Source: Acidobacteriota bacterium (lineage in GTDB: Bacteria; Acidobacteriota; Terriglobia; Terriglobales; Acidobacteriaceae). Taken from it: a stretch of DNA of 64,000 nt. Of the stretch, positions 18,510-25,492 are shown piece by piece. The stretch covers positions 60,609 through 124,608 of the forward strand of contig JAJYVU010000004.1 in NCBI GenBank assembly GCA_021791875.1, given 5' to 3'. The notes beneath the pieces were generated by a model that saw nothing but the letters and a program-made list of their open reading frames with translations, was not told the origin of the DNA and did no database searches. A program made the translations under genes and the position numbers. The first letter of the stretch is position 1. Every line of letters begins with the position of its first letter.

Positions 18510-19208
18510 TCATCCGTTGTCCAGAATCGCCTTCAACCCCGCCATGTCCACTACGGTGATACTCCGCGCATCCACCTGCAGAAAGCCCTCGGCCTGCAGC
18601 CGCATCAGGTTGCGCGATACCAGTTCCCGCACCGTCCCCAGCTGATGTGCCATGTCCTGGTGGGTTCCCGGCAGCTGAAACTCAATCCCCCGCTCCGTGC
18701 GCGTCCCGCTGGTCTGCGCCATGCGCACCAGCGCGGAAACCAGCCGCTGCCGAATCGTCGTAAATGAAAGCTCTTCGATAATCCCCACCAGCCGCCGCAG
18801 CCGAGCACCCACCACCGCCAGCATCTTCAGCGCAACTTCCGGATGCTCCAGGCAGAAACTCCGCAGATCGGCGCGCGAAATAAAAATGATCTCCGAATTC
18901 TCCAGCGCACTTACCGACGCCGGATAATTGCCCCCGTCAAACACCGGCAGCTCCGCCACCGATCCTCCCGGACCCTCCACCGCCAGCACCTGTTCACGCC
19001 CGCTCACCGAGCTCTTGAAGATGCGCAGCTTGCCCGCGGCAATAATGTGCAGTCCTTTGCAGGGGTCGCCTTCCTGGAATAGCAGCTCGCCTTCCGCGAA
19101 GCGCTTCCGCACCGCGTGCGCGGCCAGCAGCCGCAATTCATCGGGAGAAAGCCCGGAAAACAGCGAGATAGCCCCGAGCGCGGCAGCGATATTTCCTTGG
19201 TCAGCCAT
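18510..19208 (-). CDS. Crp/Fnr family regulator, probable NO/redox sensor
   Basis: A 232-aa protein. An N-terminal cyclic-nucleotide-binding-like beta-barrel (residues about 15-130) is followed by a dimerisation helix and a winged HTH (about 165-225). It lacks the N-terminal Cys cluster of Fnr (only two scattered Cys), so it is more like DNR/NnrR-type NO sensors or a Crp-type ligand sensor. The recognition helix reads GTVRELVSRNL. Arg194, Glu195 and Arg199 match Crp residues that read GTGA, and the Ser before Arg199 is Fnr-like. This agrees with the GTGAC half-sites found here, including one in its own promoter. It is divergent from ric and upstream of nnrS and qNOR. Confidence 0.9.
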   Translation of the reverse strand: MADQGNIAAALGAISLFSGLSPDELRLLAAHAVRKRFAEGELLFQEGDPCKGLHIIAAGKLRIFKSSVSGREQVLAVEGPGGSVAELPVFDGGNYPASVSALENSEIIFISRADLRSFCLEHPEVALKMLAVVGARLRRLVGIIEELSFTTIRQRLVSALVRMAQTSGTRTERGIEFQLPGTHQDMAHQLGTVRELVSRNLMRLQAEGFLQVDARSITVVDMAGLKAILDNG

Positions 19209-19258
19209 CGCACAATTCTAGCGCGAGATACAAAAACTTTCCGATTCCCGCCGCCCGA

Positions 19259-19272
19259 GTGACTTTAGTCGC
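19259..19272. promoter_or_regulatory. Candidate Crp/Fnr-type operator in the crp-ric divergent promoter
   Basis: GTGACTTTAGTCGC carries two mismatches to GTGACTTAAGTCAC. Its centre is 57.5 bp from the regulator ATG and 54.5 bp from the ric ATG, so one site could serve both directions and give autoregulation. Confidence 0.68.
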
Positions 19273-19319
19273 AGCCCCGCTGCGCAACCCTTCGTACCTT
19301 GGCATGTAGGAGGCAAGTT

Positions 19320-20039
19320 ATGGCTACACCGGAAACCACCGTTCGCGATATCGCAATCGAACACCCCGCTTCGATTCGAGTCTTTGAGAAATATGGAATC
19401 GACTACTGCTGCGGGGGCCGTCGTCCTCTCGCGCAGGTCTGCGAAGAACGCTCGCTGCAAATCGAGGAAGTGCTCGCGGCCATTGAAAACGCCGCGGGTC
19501 AACAGCAGCCGACCGGCCCGGATTGGATGTCCTTTCAGCTCGGAGCAATCTGCGATCACATCGTACGCACGCACCACGCCTACATTCGCAATGAGCTGCC
19601 CCGCCTGCAGTTTCTCGCCAAAAAGGTAGTTGCGCGTCACGGCGATGACCGCCTCGAGCTCCCGCAGATTCAGCAGCTCGTCGAGGCCGTCGGCAGCGAC
19701 CTCATTTCGCACCTGGCCAAGGAAGAAATGATGCTCTTTCCTTACATCACCAACCTCGAACGCAATCTTGCAACCTGCGGCCCCACCTCGTTCGGCTGTT
19801 CCGGCTCGGTGCGCAATCCCATCCGCGTCATGATGGCCGAGCACGATATCGCCGGCGATATCATGGCCCGAATTCGCACGCTCAGCAGCGATTACACCCC
19901 GCCCGAAGGCGCCTGTCCCACCTATCGCGGCTTCTATCTCTCACTCGCGGAGTTTGAGAAAGACCTGCACCAGCACGTGCATCTGGAGAACAACATTCTC
20001 TTCCCGCGCGCTATCGAACTCGAAGAAAGCTGCGGCTAA
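19320..20039 (+). CDS. ric: Iron-sulfur cluster repair di-iron protein Ric (YtfE/ScdA/DnrN)
   Basis: A 239-aa protein. The N-terminal ScdA domain (about 1-60) has the CCGG motif (YGIDYCCGGRRPL). The hemerythrin-like domain carries His and Glu ligands in DHIVRTHHAYI, HLAKEEMMLFPYI, MMAEHDIAG and HVHLENNILFPRA. The protein repairs Fe-S clusters damaged by NO or oxidants, in the cytoplasm. The ATG at 19320 has a perfect AGGAGG at 19308-19313, so the longer frame from 19299 is rejected. It is divergent from the Crp/Fnr gene with a shared operator-like site. A long palindromic repeat begins at its stop codon. Confidence 0.95.
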   Translation: MATPETTVRDIAIEHPASIRVFEKYGIDYCCGGRRPLAQVCEERSLQIEEVLAAIENAAGQQQPTGPDWMSFQLGAICDHIVRTHHAYIRNELPRLQFLAKKVVARHGDDRLELPQIQQLVEAVGSDLISHLAKEEMMLFPYITNLERNLATCGPTSFGCSGSVRNPIRVMMAEHDIAGDIMARIRTLSSDYTPPEGACPTYRGFYLSLAEFEKDLHQHVHLENNILFPRAIELEESCG

Positions 20040-20153
20040 AGCATATTCACTGAAGGTGTAGGGGAGAAGAAGGAAGTAGGCGTGGGCGTTCCATCAAAGA
20101 ACGGCTACACCGGATCGATCCAGGACACCTCGTAGCATCAGGGAAAATGCTCC
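20039..20153. repeat. Long palindromic intergenic element, copy 1 (115 bp)
   Basis: The left end AAGCATATTC and the right end GAAAATGCTCC form imperfect inverted ends. A hairpin CGTTC-N7-GAACG (20087-20103) lies within 1 bp of the exact centre. The element starts at the last base of the ric stop codon. It is the most diverged of five copies (others at 29894, 42231, 45000 and 48005). Confidence 0.55.
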
Positions 20154-20237
20154 AAAGTTATACGCCGCACCGTAGCTTTCAGCCGCGTCTGTCAAAATGC
20201 GATGCAGCCTCCAACTGCATCGCAATGGAGTCAAACC

Positions 20238-21398
20238 ATGAATCAACCATTCAACCCCGGCAACGCCGCCATCGACTTCAACCAGCGCCCCTTCCTCGCC
20301 ATCTGGGAAGTCACCCAGGCATGCGACCTCGCCTGCGTGCACTGCCGCGCATCCGCTCAGCCTGAGCGCCATCCATCCGAACTCACCACCGAAGAAGGCA
20401 AAGATCTCATCGACCAGATCGCCGCGCTCAACGTGCCCGTCTTCGTCCTTACCGGCGGCGATCCCATCAAGCGCCCTGACCTTTTCGAGCTTATCGCGCA
20501 CGCTGGCCGCGTCGGCGTGCGCGTCTCGCTCACGCCCAGTGCCACGCCGCTGCTCACTCGCGACGTCGTCTTCCGCCTCAAGGAGGCCGGCCTCGCCCGC
20601 CTCGCCGTCAGCCTCGACGGCGCCAATGCCGTCACCCACGACGCCTTCCGCGGCATGAGCGGCTCCTTCGCCCGTACTCTCAACGCGATTCGCTGGGCCA
20701 ATGAAGCGGGGCTTCCCTGCCAGATCAACACTACCTTCAGCCGCCGCAACATCGACGAAATTAACGACCTCGTCGCCCTCATGCGAACCCTCAACATCAC
20801 CCTCTGGAGCGTCTTCTTCCTCGTTCCCACGGGCCGCGGTCAGCTCAACGACCTGCTCAATGCCGACGAGTTTGAGCAGATCTTCGCAAAGCTTCACCAA
20901 CTCTCCAAAACCGCCGGCTTCGATATCAAAACCACTGAGGCGCAGCACTACCGCCGCTATCTCTTGCAGAGACGCGCCGCCGAACGCAAATCCGGCATCG
21001 CGCCCGCGGCGCCCGCCGGGCGCCCGGCAGACATGATCGGACGCGCGCCCCGCGGCCTCAACGATGGCAAAGGCTTCGTCTTTATCTCGCACACTGGCGA
21101 AGTCTTCCCCAGCGGATTTCTGCCTCTCACCGCCGGCAACATCCGCCGGCAGTCGCTCGCGGCCATCTATCGCGATTCGCCGCTCTTCCGCAGTCTGCGT
21201 GACACAGCGCAGCTCGGAGGCAAATGCGGCCATTGCGAATTCAAGGAGATCTGCGGCGGCTCCCGCTCTCGCGCCTACGCCCTCACCGGCGACCCCATGG
21301 CCGAGGAACCCTGCTGCTCCTATATTCCCAGTGGCTACATCATGCCTCCACCCACCGTTCGCAAAGGGGCCAGGCTGCACGTCCTGCAGGGCGCCTGA
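20238..21398 (+). CDS. Radical SAM/SPASM domain protein (NirJ/AhbD/PqqE-like)
   Basis: A 386-aa protein. The radical SAM cluster is CDLACVHC (Cys29, Cys33, Cys36, CX3CX2C). VFVLTGGDPIKRPDLFEL is the GGxP-like SAM site. The C-terminal SPASM region has GGKCGHCEFKEICGGSRSRAYAL and EEPCCSYIP, with Cys residues for auxiliary Fe-S clusters. NirJ and AhbD, which act in haem d1 and haem synthesis, share this layout, but nothing here fixes the substrate. The ATG at 20238 has GGAG 8 nt upstream. It is in the NO-stress block on the plus strand between Ric and a hemerythrin, so a haem or Fe-S related job is plausible. Confidence 0.85.
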   Translation: MNQPFNPGNAAIDFNQRPFLAIWEVTQACDLACVHCRASAQPERHPSELTTEEGKDLIDQIAALNVPVFVLTGGDPIKRPDLFELIAHAGRVGVRVSLTPSATPLLTRDVVFRLKEAGLARLAVSLDGANAVTHDAFRGMSGSFARTLNAIRWANEAGLPCQINTTFSRRNIDEINDLVALMRTLNITLWSVFFLVPTGRGQLNDLLNADEFEQIFAKLHQLSKTAGFDIKTTEAQHYRRYLLQRRAAERKSGIAPAAPAGRPADMIGRAPRGLNDGKGFVFISHTGEVFPSGFLPLTAGNIRRQSLAAIYRDSPLFRSLRDTAQLGGKCGHCEFKEICGGSRSRAYALTGDPMAEEPCCSYIPSGYIMPPPTVRKGARLHVLQGA

Positions 21399-21408
21399 AA
21401 TTCAGGCG
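21392..21408 (+). terminator. Hairpin straddling the radical SAM stop codon
   Basis: CGCCTGA-AAT-TCAGGCG is a perfect 7-bp stem whose left arm contains the TGA stop codon (21396-21398). No proper T-run follows (TCTTGC), so termination is doubtful; it may stabilise the mRNA end. Confidence 0.35.
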
Positions 21409-21474
21409 TCTTGCAGTCGCGGCGATCCATCCGTCATCTAATCTGGCAAGGTATTTCTTCCAAAAGGCACCATC

Positions 21475-22008
21475 ATGTCCATACAAATCGGCGCTAAACC
21501 AGACAGCGGCTTCGACAACCCCCTCGGCATGCTCCAGGATTGCCACCGCCGCATCGAGCGATTTCTTCATGTCCTCTGCGTCGTCGCCGTGCAGGCTTCC
21601 GGCCGCTCCCTCAACCCGGAAGAGTCGAGCGCCGTCACCGCTGCCCTTCATTATTTCCAGGAGGGTGGCCGTCGTCACAACGCTGACGAAGAAGAATCGC
21701 TATTCCCCCGCCTTCGCGCGGCGCAGCCCGACGATGCCCAGGCCAACCTCGCACACCTTGAAGCCGATCACCGCCGTACGGAACAACTGCACCATCTCGT
21801 CGAAAACCTCTACCGCATGTGGATCGACTCTGCCACTCTCAGCAGCAGCGACCAGCAAGCTCTGCTTTCCGCCACATCCGAGCTGCAGCGCATCTACACC
21901 GAGCACATCCGGTTAGAGGAGCTCACCGTCTTTCCGCGTGCCGCCCAGTTGCTCGACAAGACCGCCATTGCCGCCATCGGCTCTGAGTTCCAGGCCAGAA
22001 GAAAGTAA
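21475..22008 (+). CDS. Hemerythrin HHE-domain protein
   Basis: A 177-aa four-helix bundle. Putative di-iron ligands occur in LQDCHRRIERFL, RRHNADEEESLFPRL, LEADHRRTEQL and YTEHIRLEELTVFPRA, which match two HHE repeats. It likely binds O2 or NO, or senses iron. It lacks the ScdA N-terminal domain, so it is not a second Ric. It follows the radical SAM gene after 76 bp on the same strand in the NO-stress block. Confidence 0.88.
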   Translation: MSIQIGAKPDSGFDNPLGMLQDCHRRIERFLHVLCVVAVQASGRSLNPEESSAVTAALHYFQEGGRRHNADEEESLFPRLRAAQPDDAQANLAHLEADHRRTEQLHHLVENLYRMWIDSATLSSSDQQALLSATSELQRIYTEHIRLEELTVFPRAAQLLDKTAIAAIGSEFQARRK

Positions 22009-22070
22009 CACATACAGGCACGTTGTGCGCACCCCTTCCATGCCTGCCGTGGGTTCCTCGTAACGCCTTT

Positions 22071-23240
22071 TCAGTGTGCCAATTCGTTCGCGTGCGGCAC
22101 CAGGTCCATGTAGACCGAGCGCGGCAGGTGCGTCTGCCAGTGCCCGCCGATCTTCGCAATCATCACCGTACCCACGAACAGCACCGCGATGGCCGCCGCC
22201 GTCGCCACGGGACCCACCACCCGCCCCTTCCAGCGCGTCGCCGCATCCGTTGACCTCGCCGGAGTCACCGCGAATTGCAATGCGTTCTCCGCCGGGCATG
22301 ACGCCACGCATTCCATGCATGCCGTGCACTCCACGGATTGAATCTGCACCAGCTTATCCACCGGCAGGTGCGACGGGCATGCCCGCGAGCACTTCCCGCA
22401 GTCAATGCATGCTTCCTGATCGCGCCGGATTTTCACCGGGCTCAGCAGCGACGCCAGCCCCATCAGCGCGCCATACGGGCAAAGATAGCGGCACCAGAAG
22501 TTCTGGATGAAGACCGAGAGCACAACCAGCACACCCAGAACAATCGCTGTTGTCACACTCATGTCCACAAAGAAGTTCAGCATCTTCACATCCGCCACCA
22601 GCGCAAACGGATCGTGCATAAACCCGTCCAGCGCAGCCGCGGACATCGATCCCACAATGTAGGCAAAGAAGGCCAGCAGCAGGTACTTCAACCCTCGCAG
22701 CGGAATGTCCAACCACCTCGGCACCTGCAGGCTTCTCCTGAAGATCTTCCTGCCCAGCTTCCATAGATTTTCTGAAAGCGTCCCAATCGGGCACAGCCAC
22801 GAGCAGAACGCTTTCTTCATCAGAACGCTGATCGCAAGAAAGGCCATCAGCAGAAACATCGCTGCCGGATGAATTCCCGGAATATCGCCCGTCACCAGGA
22901 AATATTTCAGGTTCATCAGCCCGGCAATCGGCAGCCATCCCTCCACGCCCGGCGGCCGGCTCACATACATCGCATGCCCGCCGCGCTCAAAGTAGCGCAC
23001 CCAAAGGTAAAACTGCACGCCAATCCAAACATTCAACGCGAGAAAGGTCCACTGCACCCAACGCCGAATCCTCTGCGTGCGGTCCGGCGCAGACCGGCGA
23101 ATCAGCTTCTTCCGCACATCGCTGTGGGCGGGCGTAAACGCGTTTGTCGCGCGCAGCAAACCACCTTCGCGCTCCACTTCACTCGGTGCCGGCATCATCA
23201 GCACTACACCTTGCCTTGTCTTGGCCCGGGTACCCATCAC
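22071..23240 (-). CDS. Membrane-bound 4Fe-4S polyferredoxin (NapH/NosR/CcoG-like)
   Basis: A 389-aa protein with about five TM helices. Two CxxxCP motifs face the cytoplasm (FCSWLCPIGTL and WCRYLCPYGAL), as in NapH and NosR. They are followed by two 4Fe-4S ferredoxin motifs (CIDCGKCSRACP and CTACMECVASCP) and a final TM helix. Such proteins pass electrons between quinone and periplasmic or soluble Fe-S partners. The stop of E1 beta is only 7 bp upstream, so it is the third gene of the E1 operon. Pairing with a thiamine-diphosphate E1 is unusual. The operon promoter has a GTRAC-N4-GTCAC site. Confidence 0.85.
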   Translation of the reverse strand: MMGTRAKTRQGVVLMMPAPSEVEREGGLLRATNAFTPAHSDVRKKLIRRSAPDRTQRIRRWVQWTFLALNVWIGVQFYLWVRYFERGGHAMYVSRPPGVEGWLPIAGLMNLKYFLVTGDIPGIHPAAMFLLMAFLAISVLMKKAFCSWLCPIGTLSENLWKLGRKIFRRSLQVPRWLDIPLRGLKYLLLAFFAYIVGSMSAAALDGFMHDPFALVADVKMLNFFVDMSVTTAIVLGVLVVLSVFIQNFWCRYLCPYGALMGLASLLSPVKIRRDQEACIDCGKCSRACPSHLPVDKLVQIQSVECTACMECVASCPAENALQFAVTPARSTDAATRWKGRVVGPVATAAAIAVLFVGTVMIAKIGGHWQTHLPRSVYMDLVPHANELAH

Positions 23241-23247
23241 GCCCTCC

Positions 23248-24234
23248 TCAATAGCGAATCACCTGTTCCATCGCCGCAACAATCTTGTCCACATTCGGCA
23301 TGTAGAAATGCTCCATCGCCGCCGCCGCGGGTATCGCCGGAATATCCGGGGGCGTCACGCGCACAATCGGCGCATCCAGGCAGTCGAATGCCTGCTCGGC
23401 AATCGTCGCCGAAATCTCCGCGCCAATCCCCAGCGTGCGATTATCCTCGTGCACAATCACCACCCGGCTTGTGTGCGCCACGGAATCCAGCACGGTCTCC
23501 TTGTCCCACGGCGCCAGCGTCCGCAGATCGATCACTTCCACTTCCACGCCGTGCTCCTGCTTCATCCGCTCTGCCGCCTCCAGCGTCAGCCGCAGGGTGT
23601 ACCCGTACGACACCGCCGTCAGATGCGTCCCCGCTCGCTTCACCGCCGCCTTCAGCAGCGGAACCGTGTAGTCCTCTACCGGCACCTCTTCCTTCACCGA
23701 GCGGTACAGCTTCTTGTGCTCGAAAAACATCACCGGATTGTCATCGCGAATCGCCGCCTTCAGCAACCCCTTCGCGTCATACGGCGACGAAGGAGCCACC
23801 ACCACCAGTCCCGGCGTATGGATAAACCAGCTCGTGTTCGTCTGCGAGTGATACAACCCGCCACCCACGCCGCCGCCGTAACACACGCGCACCGTCAGCG
23901 GGCAGGTCTGCGTTCCCGCGCTGCGATACCGCAGCTTGGCCGCCTGCTGCGTCAACGCGTCCATCGCGGGAGTAATAAAATCTGCGAACTGAATCTCCGC
24001 CACCGGCCGCAGCCCGCTCATCGCCGCGCCAATCGAGGAGCTCACAATCACGCCCTCCGCCAGCGGCGAATCCATCACCCGCTCCGCGCCAAACTCTTCC
24101 TGCAGCCCCTTCGTCGCCTTGAAGACGCCGCCCATCTTCCCGATGTCTTCGCCAATCAGAAACACATTCTCGTCGCGAGTCAGCTCTTCCCGCAGCGCCG
24201 TATTAATCGCATCAATATAGGTCATCACCGGCAT
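23248..24234 (-). CDS. 2-oxoacid dehydrogenase E1 component, beta subunit
   Basis: A 328-aa protein of typical E1 beta length. MTYIDAINTALREELTRDENVFLIGEDIGKMGGVFKATKGL and RVMDSPLAEGVIVSSSIGAAM are family signatures, followed by the transketolase C-terminal domain. It forms an alpha2beta2 thiamine-diphosphate enzyme with E1 alpha, which ends 3 bp upstream. No E2 or E3 gene is next to it, unlike pyruvate, branched-chain or acetoin dehydrogenase loci. The substrate cannot be fixed. Confidence 0.93.
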   Translation of the reverse strand: MPVMTYIDAINTALREELTRDENVFLIGEDIGKMGGVFKATKGLQEEFGAERVMDSPLAEGVIVSSSIGAAMSGLRPVAEIQFADFITPAMDALTQQAAKLRYRSAGTQTCPLTVRVCYGGGVGGGLYHSQTNTSWFIHTPGLVVVAPSSPYDAKGLLKAAIRDDNPVMFFEHKKLYRSVKEEVPVEDYTVPLLKAAVKRAGTHLTAVSYGYTLRLTLEAAERMKQEHGVEVEVIDLRTLAPWDKETVLDSVAHTSRVVIVHEDNRTLGIGAEISATIAEQAFDCLDAPIVRVTPPDIPAIPAAAAMEHFYMPNVDKIVAAMEQVIRY

Positions 24235-24237
24235 CGC

Positions 24238-25350
24238 TTATCTCCTCACTACCTCAAACTTCGGGCTCCATACTTTCCTGTCGAGCTCGCGCTCGCGCAC
24301 GCTGAACGAGTACACGTGATCCAGGCACTCCTCCGCCTCCGCCACCGGCGACTTTTCGGCGAAGTCCACGGCCTCTTCAATCTCCTGCCGGAATCCCGCG
24401 ATCAACTCCTGCTTCCATGCCTCGTTCCACAGGCCCAGGCCCTCCAGCCGCTGCTCCATCGCCACAATCGGATCGCGCTGTTTCCATTCCTGCACCTCCT
24501 CCGGCGTGCGATATTTGGCAGGATCAATCTCCGAGTGCCCATACCACCGGTACGTCTTGCACTCCAGCAGCGTCGCACCCTCGCCTGCACGAGCGCGGTC
24601 AATCGCCTCACGCGCCGCCTGATACACCGCCACAACATCGTTGCCGTCCACGCTCACTCCCGGAATCCCATATCCCTGCGCCTTCAGGCTGATGTCCGTC
24701 ACCGCCGTCTGCAAATACAGCGGAACCGACTCCGCATACAGGTTGTTGATCACCACAAACACCATCGGCAGCTTCTGCACTCCGGCAAAGTTCATCGCCT
24801 CATGCCAGAAACCGAGGCTCGTCGACCCGTCACCTGAAAGCGCGATCACCACGTTCGGTTCGCGCCGCATCTTGAAGGCCAGCGCAATCCCCGTCCCGAT
24901 GTTCAGCTGGGCTGCGATGGTCGACGACGGCGTAATAATGTTCAGCGGAGCATACCCGCAATGCGCCGGCGCAGACCGCCCCTGGTCCGGACTCGTCTTC
25001 CGCCCATAGAGCTGCGCAAACAGCAGCTTCAGCGGAGTGCCCTTCATAATGTGCGTGATAAAGCTGCGATGAGATGGCGCAATCGCATCTTTCTCGAGCA
25101 GGTCCAGCGTCGTTCCAACGGCTGTCGCTTCCTGCCCCACTGCTGCAAAGTAGTTCCCGCTGAATCGCCCCTGCTTGAAGAGAATCCTGATCTTCTCCTC
25201 CACCGTCCGGCACTTCAGCATGTACGTGTAGAGTCGCCGCAGCGTTGCTTCCGGTAACGGCTCGAATTCCGCCCCCTCACGCAAAGAAGGTGCGATTACG
25301 GCAGGGATCTCAGCTTGCTCATCCCCAATGCTTGCAATTGCTGTTGCCAT
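24238..25350 (-). CDS. 2-oxoacid dehydrogenase E1 component, alpha subunit
   Basis: A 370-aa protein. The thiamine-diphosphate motif starts at SGDGSTSLGFWHEAMNFAG and ends at VFVVINNLYAES. HRSFITHIMKGTPLKLLFAQLYGRKT and YRWYGHSEIDPAKYRT are conserved E1 alpha stretches (pyruvate/acetoin/branched-chain group). The ATG at 25350 follows a GGAG; the frame is open to 25386. It is the first gene of a three-gene operon with E1 beta and the polyferredoxin. A candidate Crp/Fnr site is centred 53.5 bp upstream, with TATGGT at the expected -10 position. Confidence 0.93.
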   Translation of the reverse strand: MATAIASIGDEQAEIPAVIAPSLREGAEFEPLPEATLRRLYTYMLKCRTVEEKIRILFKQGRFSGNYFAAVGQEATAVGTTLDLLEKDAIAPSHRSFITHIMKGTPLKLLFAQLYGRKTSPDQGRSAPAHCGYAPLNIITPSSTIAAQLNIGTGIALAFKMRREPNVVIALSGDGSTSLGFWHEAMNFAGVQKLPMVFVVINNLYAESVPLYLQTAVTDISLKAQGYGIPGVSVDGNDVVAVYQAAREAIDRARAGEGATLLECKTYRWYGHSEIDPAKYRTPEEVQEWKQRDPIVAMEQRLEGLGLWNEAWKQELIAGFRQEIEEAVDFAEKSPVAEAEECLDHVYSFSVRERELDRKVWSPKFEVVRR

Positions 25351-25396
25351 GGTTCTGTCTCCACTCTGACCATAACCACACCACAAAATGAAGACA

Positions 25397-25410
25397 GTAA
25401 CTTATGTCAC
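25397..25410. promoter_or_regulatory. Candidate Crp/Fnr-type operator upstream of the E1/polyferredoxin operon
   Basis: GTAACTTATGTCAC has two mismatches to GTGACTTAAGTCAC. It is centred 53.5 bp before the E1 alpha ATG. If it sits at -41.5, the minus-strand hexamer at 25374-25369 is TATGGT, a good -10. Confidence 0.68.
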
Positions 25411-25421
25411 ATTCACCCTTC

Positions 25422-25440
25422 AGTGACCCGCCGCGTCACT
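25422..25440. promoter_or_regulatory. Second inverted repeat AGTGAC-N7-GTCACT beside the E1 operator
   Basis: Perfect 6-bp arms contain the same GTGAC/GTCAC half-sites, but with a 7-bp spacer instead of 4. It lies 12 bp beyond the 14-bp site. It may be a second binding site or a stem-loop at the 3' end of the DUF1593 gene; no T-run follows. Confidence 0.4.
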
Positions 25441-25492
25441 AAAATATTTCTGAAATTACCCCCCAACCCTGCCCGCAAAACAGCCTCCAGCC

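Noticed and set aside
20094..21380. 428-codon open frame antisense to the radical SAM gene
   Set aside because: The sense frame has the CX3CX2C and SPASM motifs; the antisense frame has none.
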